A stretch of DNA of 64,000 nt from an uncultured Polaribacter sp. (GTDB taxonomy: Bacteria > Bacteroidota > Bacteroidia > Flavobacteriales > Flavobacteriaceae). Positions 1 through 8,543 of the stretch are shown in pieces. Under the pieces are notes generated by a model that saw only the letters and a program-made list of their open reading frames with translations, did no database searches and had not been told where the DNA came from. Position 1 is the stretch's first letter, and each line of letters starts with the position of its first letter. Location: the NCBI RefSeq assembly GCF_947497695.1, contig NZ_CANMHM010000007.1, forward strand, positions 62,001 to 126,000, in the 5' to 3' direction. A program made the translations under genes and the position numbers.

Positions 1-99
1 ATACATTTAAAATTATAGGCTAAATCACAAAAAAAAGTTTGTTTAACTTTAAAAAACAACCACTCATCGAATTTTTAATTTAAATACGTAGTTATAAAT

Positions 100-107
100 T
101 ATCTTTG
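100..107 (+). promoter_or_regulatory. Promoter -7 box TATCTTTG
   Basis: TATCTTTG is an exact match to the Bacteroidota -7 consensus TAnnTTTG. I see no clear TTG -33 element about 19 bases upstream. No plus-strand gene follows, only a short terminated segment, so it would drive the candidate small RNA at 113-212. Confidence 0.45.
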
Positions 108-112
108 TAGTG

Positions 113-212
113 TTAGAAATAACAAGTGTATCGGAAGAGTGCAGCCCCTAATTCTTTCAATTCTATAAATACCATCTAGTTCTTTATTAAGATTTAGGTG
201 GTTTTATTTTTT
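113..212 (+). ncRNA. Candidate small RNA of about 100 nt, family unknown
   Basis: The segment starts a few bases after a TATCTTTG box and ends in an intrinsic terminator-like hairpin: ACCATCTA (171-178) can pair with TAGGTGGT (195-202, one G-U pair), followed by TTTTATTTTTTT. There is no convincing ORF inside, and the gene to the right (tsf) is on the other strand, so the unit is an orphan. I do not recognise the family. It could instead be the 3' end of a transcript entering from outside the window. Start and end are inferred from the two signals only. Confidence 0.4.
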
Positions 213-293
213 TAATAACTTTAATATTAACTTGCTACTATTTTTTGTATGAAACTTTTTTATTTGATAAGTAATAGATATTACTAATCAAAA

Positions 294-334
294 AAAAAGC
301 CTCATTTTCAATTTGTTTGAAAATGAGGCTTTTT
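294..334 (-). terminator. Intrinsic terminator of the rplM-tsf operon
   Basis: Arms 295-311 and 317-334 form a long near-perfect hairpin (core AAGCCTCATTTTC / GAAAATGAGGCTT). On the minus strand it is followed by a run of T. It lies 18 bases after the tsf stop codon. Confidence 0.9.
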
Positions 335-351
335 AATATGTTAGAATATTA

Positions 352-1323
352 CTAACCTAAAGTAACTCTTTTAAAGCTACTAACAGAAACATCACCATAA
401 GTTTTTACATATTGTGCAACGCTTTTCTTTTCATCTTTAATAAAAGCTTGGTCTAAAAGACATTGCTCTAAATCTAAAGTTGTGTTGTCAGAAATAAATC
501 TTTCCATTTTTCCTGGTAAAATTCTATCCCAGATTTTTTCTGGTTTACCTTCTGCAGCTAATTCAGCTTTTGCAGCTTCTTCTGCTTTTGCTAAAACTTC
601 ATCAGATAATTGAGACATAGAAATAAATTGAGGCACATTTTTTAATGTTTTTCCTAACCTACCTAACTCAATATTATCTTTTTCAATTACAGCAATTCTA
701 GCTTCTGTTTCTGCAGCTACATAAGCAGCGTCAAAATCTTTGTAAGATAAAGTTGTTGCACCCATAGAAGCAACTTGCATAGCAATGTCTTTAGATAAAA
801 CATCTGCATTATCTACAGCAGCAGATAAACCTACTAAAGCAGCAATTTTACCAATGTGAGTATAAGCACCAACATAAGCAGCTTCGATTTTCTCAAAAGC
901 AGTGATCTCTAACTTTTCTCCAATAACACCAGTTTGCTCAATTAATTTTTCAGCAACAGTCATTCCACCAAAATCAGCAGCTAAAAAAGCATCTTTATCA
1001 GCAGAATTCAATGCAATTTCAGCAAATTGACCTCCTAATGCTACAAACGCATCATTTTTACCAACAAAATCAGTTTCACAAGCCAATACAATTGCTACAC
1101 CAGCAGTTTTATCAGCATTAATTTTTGTTACTGCAACACCTTCTGTAGATTCTCTATCAGCTCTTTTTGCAGCAATTTTCTGACCTTTTTTACGTAAAAT
1201 GTCAATTGCTTTATCAAAATCACCAACTGCTTCTACTAATGCCTTTTTACAGTCCATCATTCCAGCACCAGTTGCTTCTCTTAATTTTTTAACATCAGCA
1301 GCACTAATCTTTACTGTTTCCAT
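352..1323 (-). CDS. tsf: Translation elongation factor Ts
   Basis: EF-Ts is the guanine nucleotide exchange factor that recycles EF-Tu-GDP to EF-Tu-GTP in the cytoplasm. The 323-residue length is normal for Bacteroidota. The N-terminal UBA-like domain (residues 5-40, including KLREATGAGMMDCKKAL) and the TDFVGKN motif of the core, which contacts EF-Tu, are present. It is the last gene of rplM-rpsI-rpsB-tsf, 25 bases after rpsB, and is followed by a strong terminator. The start is the only ATG giving the conserved N terminus. Confidence 0.98.
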   Translation of the reverse strand: METVKISAADVKKLREATGAGMMDCKKALVEAVGDFDKAIDILRKKGQKIAAKRADRESTEGVAVTKINADKTAGVAIVLACETDFVGKNDAFVALGGQFAEIALNSADKDAFLAADFGGMTVAEKLIEQTGVIGEKLEITAFEKIEAAYVGAYTHIGKIAALVGLSAAVDNADVLSKDIAMQVASMGATTLSYKDFDAAYVAAETEARIAVIEKDNIELGRLGKTLKNVPQFISMSQLSDEVLAKAEEAAKAELAAEGKPEKIWDRILPGKMERFISDNTTLDLEQCLLDQAFIKDEKKSVAQYVKTYGDVSVSSFKRVTLG

Positions 1324-1348
1324 GTTATTTATTTTTTATTGATTATAC

Positions 1349-2173
1349 TTATTTTTTTTCTTCAGCAGTAGTTTCAGTAACTTCAGCTTTAGGCTCTTCA
1401 GCCTTTACTTCTTCAACTTTTGGAGCTGCTTTTTCTGCTTTTGGAGCTGCAGCTTCTTTTGTTTCTTTTACTTTTTCTTTGTTTGCTTTTCTATCAGATA
1501 AACCTTCTGCAATTGCATCAGTTACAAAAGATAATACAACATTAATAGATTTAGAAGCATCATCATTTGCTGGTATAATAAAATCTACTAATCTAGGATC
1601 AGAGTTTGTATCTACCATTGCAAAAATAGGGATTCCTAATTTTTGAGCTTCTGCTACAGCAATGTGCTCTTTTTTAATGTCTACTACAAATAAAGCACCA
1701 GGTAAACGAGTCATATCAGCAATAGAACCTAAATTCTTTTCTAATTTTTCTCTCTGACGATTGATTTGTAATTTTTCTCTTTTAGATAATGCATCAAAAG
1801 AACCATCTTGTTTCATTCGATCAATTTGAGCCATTTTTTTAACAGCTTTTCTAATCGTAACAAAATTGGTTAACATTCCTCCAGGCCATCTTTCAGTGAT
1901 GTAAGGCATGTTTACTGCTTTTGCTTTTTCTGCAACAATATCTTTTGCTTGTTTTTTAGTAGCAACAAATAAAATTTTACGTCCAGAGTTTGCAATTTTG
2001 TTTAAAGCCTCTGCAGTTTCTTCTATTTTTGCTGCTGTTTTATACAAATCGATGATGTGAACACCATTACGTTCTGTATAAATATAAGGAGCCATGTTTG
2101 GGTTCCATTTTCTTGTAAGGTGTCCAAAATGTACACCATTGTTTAATAATTCTTTAATGTTTACGTTTGCCAT
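1349..2173 (-). CDS. rpsB: 30S ribosomal protein S2
   Basis: S2 is a late-assembling protein of the small subunit that bridges head and body near S1. The conserved S2 core fills residues 1-230 (VHFGHLTRKWNP, ERWPGGMLTNF, DTNSDPRLVDF). It ends in a low-complexity Lys/Glu/Ala tail of about 45 residues (AAPKAEKAAPKVEEV...), common in Bacteroidota S2. I choose the ATG at 2173 (MANVNIKELL) over an in-frame ATG at 2209, which would add 12 unconserved residues and lie inside a leader hairpin. tsf follows 25 bases downstream. Confidence 0.97.
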   Translation of the reverse strand: MANVNIKELLNNGVHFGHLTRKWNPNMAPYIYTERNGVHIIDLYKTAAKIEETAEALNKIANSGRKILFVATKKQAKDIVAEKAKAVNMPYITERWPGGMLTNFVTIRKAVKKMAQIDRMKQDGSFDALSKREKLQINRQREKLEKNLGSIADMTRLPGALFVVDIKKEHIAVAEAQKLGIPIFAMVDTNSDPRLVDFIIPANDDASKSINVVLSFVTDAIAEGLSDRKANKEKVKETKEAAAPKAEKAAPKVEEVKAEEPKAEVTETTAEEKK

Positions 2174-2208
2174 TTTCTTAAATGTGTTTACTTTCTGTTT
2201 TGAAATCA

Positions 2209-2240
2209 ATAGTTAGGTAGTCTTTTAGAGTCCTAACTAT
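2209..2240 (-). promoter_or_regulatory. Hairpin in the rpsB leader
   Basis: ATAGTTAGG (2209-2217) and CCTAACTAT (2232-2240) are a perfect 9-bp inverted repeat with a 14-base loop, 36 bases upstream of the rpsB ATG. There is no T-tract, so it is not a terminator. A role in S2 autoregulation or RNA processing is conjecture; r-protein leaders often carry such structures. Confidence 0.4.
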
Positions 2241-2311
2241 TTAGATGCTAAACTGTTTAATATTAAAATATAATAACAGTTCTCTAAGCAATCCTGAAGC
2301 TGCAAGAAAAT

Positions 2312-2332
2312 ATCCTGAGCTTGACGAAGGAT
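2312..2332. repeat. Small palindromic repeat with a CTGAGCTTGACGAAGG core
   Basis: ATCCT and AGGAT flank a core closely resembling the CCTGAGCTTGTCGAAGG-type repeat that I recall from many flavobacterial intergenic regions. The palindrome ends at the first base of the rpsI stop triplet (2332-2334). It sits in the rpsI-rpsB gap. Confidence 0.5.
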
Positions 2333-2718
2333 TAACGTTTCGAGAATTGGAATTTTTTACGTGCTTTCTTCTGACCGAATTTCTTACGTTCAACCATTCT
2401 TGGGTCACGTGTTAATAAACCTTCTGGTTTTAAGATTGCTCTATGCTCTTCATTAATAGAAACTAAAGCTCTTGTAATTGCCAAACGAATTGCTTCTGCT
2501 TGCCCTGTTACTCCACCACCATAAACATTCACTTTAATGTCATAAGACTCTAAATTTTCTGTTAACATTAAAGGTTGTTGTACTTTATATTGTAAAGTAC
2601 CTGTAGAAAAGTAGTTTTTATACTCTTTACCATTTACTGTAATGTCTCCTTTTCCTTCAGAAAGGTAAATACGAGCTACAGCTGTTTTTCTTCTACCGAT
2701 TTTATGTACTGTATCCAT
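2332..2718 (-). CDS. rpsI: 30S ribosomal protein S9
   Basis: S9 belongs to the 30S head; its C-terminal tail reaches toward P-site tRNA. The 128-residue length is typical. The family pattern is visible from IGRRKTAVARIYL at the start to the basic end KKFGQKKARKKFQFSKR. Its ATG overlaps the rplM stop by one base (TAATG), indicating translational coupling. A 158-base gap with a small repeat and a hairpin separates it from rpsB. Confidence 0.97.
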   Translation of the reverse strand: MDTVHKIGRRKTAVARIYLSEGKGDITVNGKEYKNYFSTGTLQYKVQQPLMLTENLESYDIKVNVYGGGVTGQAEAIRLAITRALVSINEEHRAILKPEGLLTRDPRMVERKKFGQKKARKKFQFSKR

Positions 2719-3173
2719 TATTTAAGATCGTTAAGGTTAATAGCTTTAGGTTCTTGACCTGCATGTTTGTGCTCTGTACCTGCATATACATACAAGTTTC
2801 TAAAAAGTGCTGCTCCTAAAATGTTTTTAGGTAACATTCCTTTTACTGCTTTTTCGATTAATCTTGTAGGATCTTTCTCAAACATTTCTGTTGCAGTTAA
2901 TGATCTTTGTCCTCCTGGATAACCTGTGTGACGGATGTAAGATTTCTCTGTCCACTTTTTACCAGTTAAAACAATTTTTTCTGCGTTGATAATAACCACG
3001 TTATCTCCACAATCTACGTGAGGAGTAAAGTTTGGTTTGTACTTACCTCTAATTAGCTTTGCTATTTTAGAAGCTAGACGACCCAACGTTTGCCCGTCTG
3101 CATCAACTAAAACCCACTCCTTGTTTACGGTAGCTTTGTTTGCTGATACTGTTTTGTAACTTAATGTGTTCAT
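2718..3173 (-). CDS. rplM: 50S ribosomal protein L13
   Basis: L13 is an early assembly protein of the large subunit that binds 23S rRNA. The sequence has the family signatures VDADGQTLGRLAS and GDNVVIINAEKIVLTGKKW, and the length (151 aa) is normal. It is first in the minus-strand operon, behind a promoter with both -7 and -33 elements. It overlaps rpsI by one base. Confidence 0.97.
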   Translation of the reverse strand: MNTLSYKTVSANKATVNKEWVLVDADGQTLGRLASKIAKLIRGKYKPNFTPHVDCGDNVVIINAEKIVLTGKKWTEKSYIRHTGYPGGQRSLTATEMFEKDPTRLIEKAVKGMLPKNILGAALFRNLYVYAGTEHKHAGQEPKAINLNDLK

Positions 3174-3229
3174 AATTACACTATTAGTTTTTGTTTATTA
3201 ATAAATAATTTTCCCTTAAAAAAGGAGTG

Positions 3230-3260
3230 CAAATGTATTGCTTTTTATTTGATTGACAAA
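3230..3260 (-). promoter_or_regulatory. Promoter of rplM-rpsI-rpsB-tsf
   Basis: On the minus strand TTTG (3260-3257) lies 19 bases before TACATTTG (3237-3230). This fits the Bacteroidota pattern TTG-N17-23-TAnnTTTG. The implied leader is about 50 bases. It is the best-formed promoter in the window. Confidence 0.75.
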
Positions 3261-3447
3261 TAAGGATTTAGAGTTATTTTAATGATTGTTAATTTTTTGT
3301 TTTTAGAGTGGGTAAATATTACACAAAATAGAGTAATAGCTTGTTTTTTATTTGGATGAGATTTTGAAGTTACTACTGATTTTAGGATGAACGATAAAAA
3401 AATGTGAAGTTCATAGTTATAAAACCTAAAAATTAGTTCTTTTCTAG

Positions 3448-3455
3448 TAAGTTTG
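3448..3455 (+). promoter_or_regulatory. -7 box TAAGTTTG abutting rnpA
   Basis: TAAGTTTG ends 6 bases before the A of the rnpA ATG at 3461. The expected transcription start is at or next to that ATG, so the mRNA may be leaderless. The box also contains the GTG at 3455, which therefore cannot be the start codon if this promoter is used. Confidence 0.5.
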
Positions 3456-3460
3456 TGGTA

Positions 3461-3853
3461 ATGAAGTACACTTTAGGCAAACAAGAGCGTTTAAAAAGTA
3501 AGAAATTAATAGAAAAACTTTATAAAGAGGGTAGTTATGTAAAATCATATCCTCTTAGAATGGTTTTTCTACAAACAACCCATACATCAGAATTTCCTGC
3601 TCAAGTTGGTGTTTCTGTTCCTAAAAGAAATTTTAAATTGGCTGTAAGTAGAAATCGAATTAAAAGATTAATGAGAGAATGTTATCGCCTGCAAAAAGAC
3701 ATTGTCTACAACAATCTCGATGAACATTATGTTTTTATGATTACGTATTTAGGGAAAGAAGAATATAAATATCAAGAGTTGTTTTTAAAAATGGAAAAAC
3801 TATTAACGTTGTTTGTAAACGAAACTAAAAAAATAAAAAATGATGAAATTTAG
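3461..3853 (+). CDS. rnpA: Ribonuclease P protein component
   Basis: The small basic protein subunit of RNase P, which helps the RNA subunit mature the 5' ends of tRNAs. The signature RNxxKRxxRE is present as RNRIKRLMRECYR near residues 65-77, after the N-terminal GKQERLKSKKLIEKLY typical of RnpA. I choose ATG 3461 (MKYTLGKQ) over GTG 3455, because the latter lies in a -7 box. The 3' end overlaps the next gene, so they are probably co-transcribed. Confidence 0.95.
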   Translation: MKYTLGKQERLKSKKLIEKLYKEGSYVKSYPLRMVFLQTTHTSEFPAQVGVSVPKRNFKLAVSRNRIKRLMRECYRLQKDIVYNNLDEHYVFMITYLGKEEYKYQELFLKMEKLLTLFVNETKKIKNDEI

Positions 3854-5471
3854 CTTATCAAAAAAAATAGTTCTTGTACTTTTAGTGGCAACGATTTTTT
3901 TATCGTTTTCATTTAAATCTAAGTTTTTTGAAGTTGCAAAACAGATAGAAATTTACAACACATTATATAAGGAGTTGAATATGTTTTATGTGGATGAAAT
4001 AAATCCAGCAGAGTTAACAACTAATGCAATTAAAAACACCTTGAAAAATTTAGATCCCTATACAAATTTTTACAATGCACAAGATATTGAAGACGCAAAA
4101 ATAAGAAGAGAAGGAGAATATGGAGGTATTGGTATTGTTGTTCACTATTCTAAAAAAGGAATTGAAATAAGCGAAATTTACAAAGGTTTTGCAGCTGATA
4201 AAGCAGGTTTAAAAGCTGGAGATGTTATTTTTTCTGTTGATGGACAATCCATTCAAAATATGGAAAATGAGCAATTATCTATGTTTTTAAAAGGGACTCC
4301 TAATAGCACTTTTTCTGTTGAAGTTTATCGACAAGGAAAAACATTTCAGAAAGAGTTGATAAGAGATAAAGTAGTGGTAAATCCTGTGCCTTTTTCAGAG
4401 ATGATTGATGAAGAAACAGGCTACCTTATTTTAACTCGTTTTAATGAAAAAGCTTCATCCGAAGTAAAAAAAGCTTTAAGAAAACTTAAAAAGGAAGGGA
4501 TGAAAAAGTTGGTTTTTGATCTGCGTTCTAATCCTGGAGGTTCTTTATTAGAGTCTTTAAATATTTGTAATTTCTTTTTACCAAAAGGGATTGTACTTGT
4601 AAGTACAAAAGCTAAAGTAGAAAAATGGAGTACAACTTATAAAAGTAAAAATGAACCTTTAGATACAGAAATACCTATTGTGGTTTTAATAAACGATCGT
4701 TCTGCATCAGCATCAGAAATTGTAAGTGGTTCTTTGCAAGATTATGATAGAGCAGTAATTATGGGACAACGTTCTTTTGGTAAAGGTTTGGTGCAACGTT
4801 ACAGAGAGCTTGCTTATGGAACACAGTTAAAATTAACTACGTCTAAATATTACATTCCTAGTGGAAGATGTATACAAGAGTTAGATTATGCAAATAGAAG
4901 TAAAGATGGTAAAGTACCTAAGTTTTCAGACAATGGTATTCACAAATTTAAAACAGCAAATGGCAGAACAGTGCTTGATGGAGGAGGAGTGTTGCCAGAT
5001 GTAGTGATAAAAACATCAAAAAAAACAGAAGAAACAGAAAAGTTACTAAAATCGAGAGCAATATTTAATTTTGCAACCAACTATTATTACAAAAATCAGC
5101 AAATAAAAAATGTAGCGGATTTTAATTTTGATGATGTTGATTTTAAACAATTTACAGTTTATTTAAAAACAGACACTACTTTTGTAACCAAAGAAGAAGC
5201 TTTATTTAAAATCGCTTTTAAAGCATCAAAAATGAAAAGTATATCTTCTGATTATCAAAATATTAAAGAAAAATTATTTGATAATAAAGTGGATTTGATA
5301 TCAAAAAATAAAGATATTTTAAAGGTAATTTTAAAAGAAGAAATATTAAAAAGGTATTATTATCAAGAAGGATTATTCGCTCATAATTTAAAGAATGATG
5401 TTGTTATAAAAGAGGCTGTAAAACTATTGCAAAATCAAGATGCATATAAGCAGATATTATCTGTTAAATAA
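3840..5471 (+). CDS. C-terminal processing protease, S41 family
   Basis: A carboxyl-terminal processing peptidase (Prc/CtpA type) acting in the periplasm on C-terminal ends of envelope proteins. A signal or anchor helix covers residues 8-25. A PDZ domain follows at about 90-165 (GIGIVVHYSKKGIEI, AGLKAGDVIFSVDG). The catalytic region reads RSASASEIV; by comparison with E. coli Prc the nucleophile is Ser290 and the general base Lys315 in SFGKG. The 150-residue C-terminal part is typical of Bacteroidota members. ATGATG at 3840/3843 gives two possible starts, both overlapping the end of rnpA. Confidence 0.93.
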   Translation: MMKFSLSKKIVLVLLVATIFLSFSFKSKFFEVAKQIEIYNTLYKELNMFYVDEINPAELTTNAIKNTLKNLDPYTNFYNAQDIEDAKIRREGEYGGIGIVVHYSKKGIEISEIYKGFAADKAGLKAGDVIFSVDGQSIQNMENEQLSMFLKGTPNSTFSVEVYRQGKTFQKELIRDKVVVNPVPFSEMIDEETGYLILTRFNEKASSEVKKALRKLKKEGMKKLVFDLRSNPGGSLLESLNICNFFLPKGIVLVSTKAKVEKWSTTYKSKNEPLDTEIPIVVLINDRSASASEIVSGSLQDYDRAVIMGQRSFGKGLVQRYRELAYGTQLKLTTSKYYIPSGRCIQELDYANRSKDGKVPKFSDNGIHKFKTANGRTVLDGGGVLPDVVIKTSKKTEETEKLLKSRAIFNFATNYYYKNQQIKNVADFNFDDVDFKQFTVYLKTDTTFVTKEEALFKIAFKASKMKSISSDYQNIKEKLFDNKVDLISKNKDILKVILKEEILKRYYYQEGLFAHNLKNDVVIKEAVKLLQNQDAYKQILSVK

Positions 5472-5497
5472 TTCTATATTTGGGGCTAAATTTTAGA

Positions 5498-7171
5498 ATG
5501 TCAAAAACGCAAAAAATAGCGAGAACTAGAGCACAAGAATCTACAAATGCCATTGAAAAATTATATATTTCGATGCGTCATTTGTTTAGTAGGGGCTACT
5601 ATAAACCTATGGGAGTTTCTGGAGAAACTTTGCGTAAATCTTTACTTTCTTTACGACCAGAAATTTATGGTTCTATAGCAGAAGATAGGATAGAATTAAA
5701 TGGTTTATCCTATGTTATTGAAAGACTTCCTGAAGGAATTGAAGAATGCCAGTTTATAAACTTAACTGCAGATGAAGGTTATAAAGATTCTAATTTTAAG
5801 ACGATAATTCCAAAAAAAAGAAGAAGAAATTGTTATCGAATAGACAAAGATCAAATGAATATCGAAATTACTCGAGGAAGATCAGAAATCTATGATATTT
5901 TAACGCATTTGACTTTTTTATTTATAGAATCACATAAAATTCAAAGTAAAATTATTCTAAATGATGAAGGTCATTTTACAAGAGAATGGAAGTGTTTAGA
6001 AGAAATTGTGATTCATAATAAAAGTATTTCTGATGAACAAAGAGAGGTAACTATTGCACACTTAAGTAGTATTCTAGGACGAACTTTTGAAGAAGTATCA
6101 AATTGTTATAAAGCATTTATAACAGACGATAAACAAGATCGATTTTTTCATCTAATTTATTGGTTAGGCAAGCTTGCAACGAATGAAGTTTTAGATAATA
6201 AAGCAAGAAAAGTTACTTTTAGTACTGTTTTAGTTGAAGAAATTGGGCACCATATTTATGGAGATGCTTGGGCACACAATATCAAAAAAATATTAGAAGA
6301 ACATAAACTTTTAAAAAGACCTTTGCATATTATTAGTGCAAACATGCATAGTGTATTAAATTCTATCTATGCAAAAAAAGCCTTACCAAAAGAAGCTGAA
6401 AAGCATAAAGGTTTTAAGTTGTTTCAGTTATTAAGTAACTCAGATAGTAGCTTGTTACAAAAAAAAGTAAAAGAATATGCTTTAAAAAACGGTTTAACTT
6501 ATATTAAAGACACATCTGGTACAAATATTAATGTGCAAATAATAGATGTTGATAAAATAAACAACCCTGTTTCATCGTTAAAAAAAGAATATAATGACAA
6601 TCCTGTTATTATTGTAATGGATTATGCTTTTGGAGAACAGGCCTATGAAACGATGGATGAACTTTTAAAGCCTTACAAAAAAAACAAAAATAAAACTTTT
6701 TTAGATGTAAAGTCAGTTTCAATAATGGGTAAAGCAGGTATTTTAAAAGGAGGGAAAGGAGATATTATGATACCTTCTGCTCATATTTTTGAAGGAACAG
6801 CAGATAATTATCCGTTTAAAAATGAATTGACGAAGGAATGCTTAGAAGGATTTGGAGTAAATGTTTACGATGGTTCTATGATTTCTGTTTTAGGAACATC
6901 ACTACAAAATAAAGACTTGTTAACCTATTTTCATAATTCTACATGGAATGTTATTGGGTTAGAAATGGAAGGTGTTCATTATCAAAAAGCAATACAATCT
7001 GCATCAAAAATTAGAGGAAACATTTCTAAAAATGTAAAGGTTAGGTATGCATATTACGCATCCGATAATCCATTAGAAACAGGAGCAACATTAGCTTCAG
7101 GAGGTTTAGGTTTAACGGGAGTTACGCCAACTTATGCCATCACTCAAAAAATATTAGAACAAATTATATAA
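5498..7171 (+). CDS. Conserved protein (DUF6909-like) with phosphorylase-like C-terminal motifs
   Basis: A 557-residue cytoplasmic protein without signal peptide or membrane helices. I recognise it from memory as the DUF6909 group of Bacteroidota, function unknown. In the C-terminal half SIMGKAGIL (408-416), GDIMIPSA (421-428) and GLEMEG (487-492) match, in order and spacing, the glycine-rich loop, the GDIVIP-type strand and the EME nucleoside-binding motif of the purine nucleoside phosphorylase/AMP nucleosidase fold. The N-terminal 250 residues look helical. The track-style TTG at 5480 is less likely than ATG 5498. It lies 26 bases after the S41 protease and just before the polysaccharide locus. 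Nucleotide-related activity is inference only. Confidence 0.75.
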   Translation: MSKTQKIARTRAQESTNAIEKLYISMRHLFSRGYYKPMGVSGETLRKSLLSLRPEIYGSIAEDRIELNGLSYVIERLPEGIEECQFINLTADEGYKDSNFKTIIPKKRRRNCYRIDKDQMNIEITRGRSEIYDILTHLTFLFIESHKIQSKIILNDEGHFTREWKCLEEIVIHNKSISDEQREVTIAHLSSILGRTFEEVSNCYKAFITDDKQDRFFHLIYWLGKLATNEVLDNKARKVTFSTVLVEEIGHHIYGDAWAHNIKKILEEHKLLKRPLHIISANMHSVLNSIYAKKALPKEAEKHKGFKLFQLLSNSDSSLLQKKVKEYALKNGLTYIKDTSGTNINVQIIDVDKINNPVSSLKKEYNDNPVIIVMDYAFGEQAYETMDELLKPYKKNKNKTFLDVKSVSIMGKAGILKGGKGDIMIPSAHIFEGTADNYPFKNELTKECLEGFGVNVYDGSMISVLGTSLQNKDLLTYFHNSTWNVIGLEMEGVHYQKAIQSASKIRGNISKNVKVRYAYYASDNPLETGATLASGGLGLTGVTPTYAITQKILEQII

Positions 7172-7202
7172 ATTTACAAACTTATTTATAACCAAACTAA
7201 CA

Positions 7203-8240
7203 ATGTCAACAAATCAACGTAACAACGAAGAAGAAGTAGATTTAGGGTCTTTATTTTTAATTATAGGTAAAGGTTTTTCAAAACTGTTTAATTTTATTGG
7301 AAATATTTTTAAAGACATTTTTCATGTAGTAATTACCATTCTTATTTTCGTTAAAAAAAACATTATAAAAATAGGAATTTCAGCCATTATTGGTTTTGTT
7401 ATAGGTGCTTTTTTAGAAGTAAAAACATCTGATAAGTTTGGTTCTGATATGCTGGTACAACCTAACTTTAAAAGTGCAAGGCAATTATATAATAACGTTC
7501 ATTATTATAATGATTTGGTAAAACAAAAGGATACAATAGGAATTCAAAATACATTTAAATTAGATAAAAAATCTGCAGCATCTATTAAAAAGTTTTCAAT
7601 AGAACCAATTGTAAATGAAAGTGATATTATAAATTCTTATAACGAATTTATATTAGAAGTAGATACTACCACTGTTAAAAGCTATTCTTTTGAAGATTTT
7701 AAAGGCTCTTTTACTACATTAGATTATAAATACCATATTATAAATGTTGTTTCAGAAGAAAATGATGTTTTTAATAAACTTGGTGATGTTATTCTATCAT
7801 CTGTTGTGAATAACAAATATTTTAGTCGTTTAAAAGAACTAACAAATGAAAATTTAAACAGAACAGATTCTCTTTTTCGCCAAAACTTAGTACAAGTAGA
7901 CTCTTTAAGAAAAGTTTATATGCAGGTAATGATTGAAGAAGCAAAAAAGAGTTCTAATGGAACAAATATAGATTTAGGAGGTGAGAAAAGGACAACGAAA
8001 GAAATTGAACTTTTTGAAACCAACAGAAAAATAAATAAAGACTTAAAAGAATTAGTTGAAGATAAGTCTGATAAATATGAAGTTATAAATGTAATTTCTA
8101 ACTTTCAGCCTATAGGTTATGAAATAAAAGGTGTTGTAAAAAACAAAGCTGTACAATTAGCAGCTTTGGGAGCTTTATTAATGGTGTTTTTACTGCTATT
8201 AAATAAAGTGAATATTTATTTAAATAACTACAAAAAATAA
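7203..8240 (+). CDS. Wzz-like polysaccharide co-polymerase
   Basis: Two membrane helices (about 40-71 and 315-335) enclose a soluble, partly coiled-coil region of about 240 residues that would face the periplasm. This is the layout of chain-length regulators (Wzz/PCP). No tyrosine kinase domain is attached and no Pro-rich second helix is obvious, so it is not a Wzc. It lies 31 bases after the previous gene and opens the polysaccharide locus, which supports a role in setting chain length. Assignment rests on topology and context rather than on a clear sequence motif. Confidence 0.7.
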   Translation: MSTNQRNNEEEVDLGSLFLIIGKGFSKLFNFIGNIFKDIFHVVITILIFVKKNIIKIGISAIIGFVIGAFLEVKTSDKFGSDMLVQPNFKSARQLYNNVHYYNDLVKQKDTIGIQNTFKLDKKSAASIKKFSIEPIVNESDIINSYNEFILEVDTTTVKSYSFEDFKGSFTTLDYKYHIINVVSEENDVFNKLGDVILSSVVNNKYFSRLKELTNENLNRTDSLFRQNLVQVDSLRKVYMQVMIEEAKKSSNGTNIDLGGEKRTTKEIELFETNRKINKDLKELVEDKSDKYEVINVISNFQPIGYEIKGVVKNKAVQLAALGALLMVFLLLLNKVNIYLNNYKK

Positions 8241-8283
8241 GCATAAATGCAATTCTAATAATATTTAAAATATTTTTTGATAG

Positions 8284-8412
8284 TTAAAAAAACGATACTC
8301 ACTTTTTCTTGTAAGCTTTATAATTATTACAAAAAAAGAATCAGAAGAAAGTTTTTTGTTTATTGATAAAGATTTAGATATAAATGAAATAATATTCTTA
8401 GAAAAGGGATAA
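8284..8412 (+). pseudogene. Possible C-terminal coding remnant
   Basis: In the 303-base gap before the flippase one frame stays open for 42 codons, contains a run of normal-looking acidic and hydrophobic codons (KKESEESFLFIDKDLD), ends in TAA and lacks a start codon. It looks like the tail of a decayed gene but I cannot name the family. It may be chance in AT-rich DNA. I see nothing else in this gap. Confidence 0.25.
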
Positions 8413-8543
8413 AAAATAAGAACTACTTAAAAAGTTTTCAAATAATCAAAACATTTTATTTAATAAGTTTTTAAGCTGTTTTAATAGCAGTTGTAAAGTT
8501 TAAATAATTTAGAGACAATGTGTTTCAATAAAATATTTATCAA

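Noticed and set aside
2174..2209. ATG at 2209 as rpsB start
   Set aside because: Adds 12 unconserved residues and is part of a leader hairpin.
3455..3460. GTG at 3455 as rnpA start
   Set aside because: Its first base is the last base of a TAAGTTTG -7 box; ATG 3461 gives the conserved N terminus.
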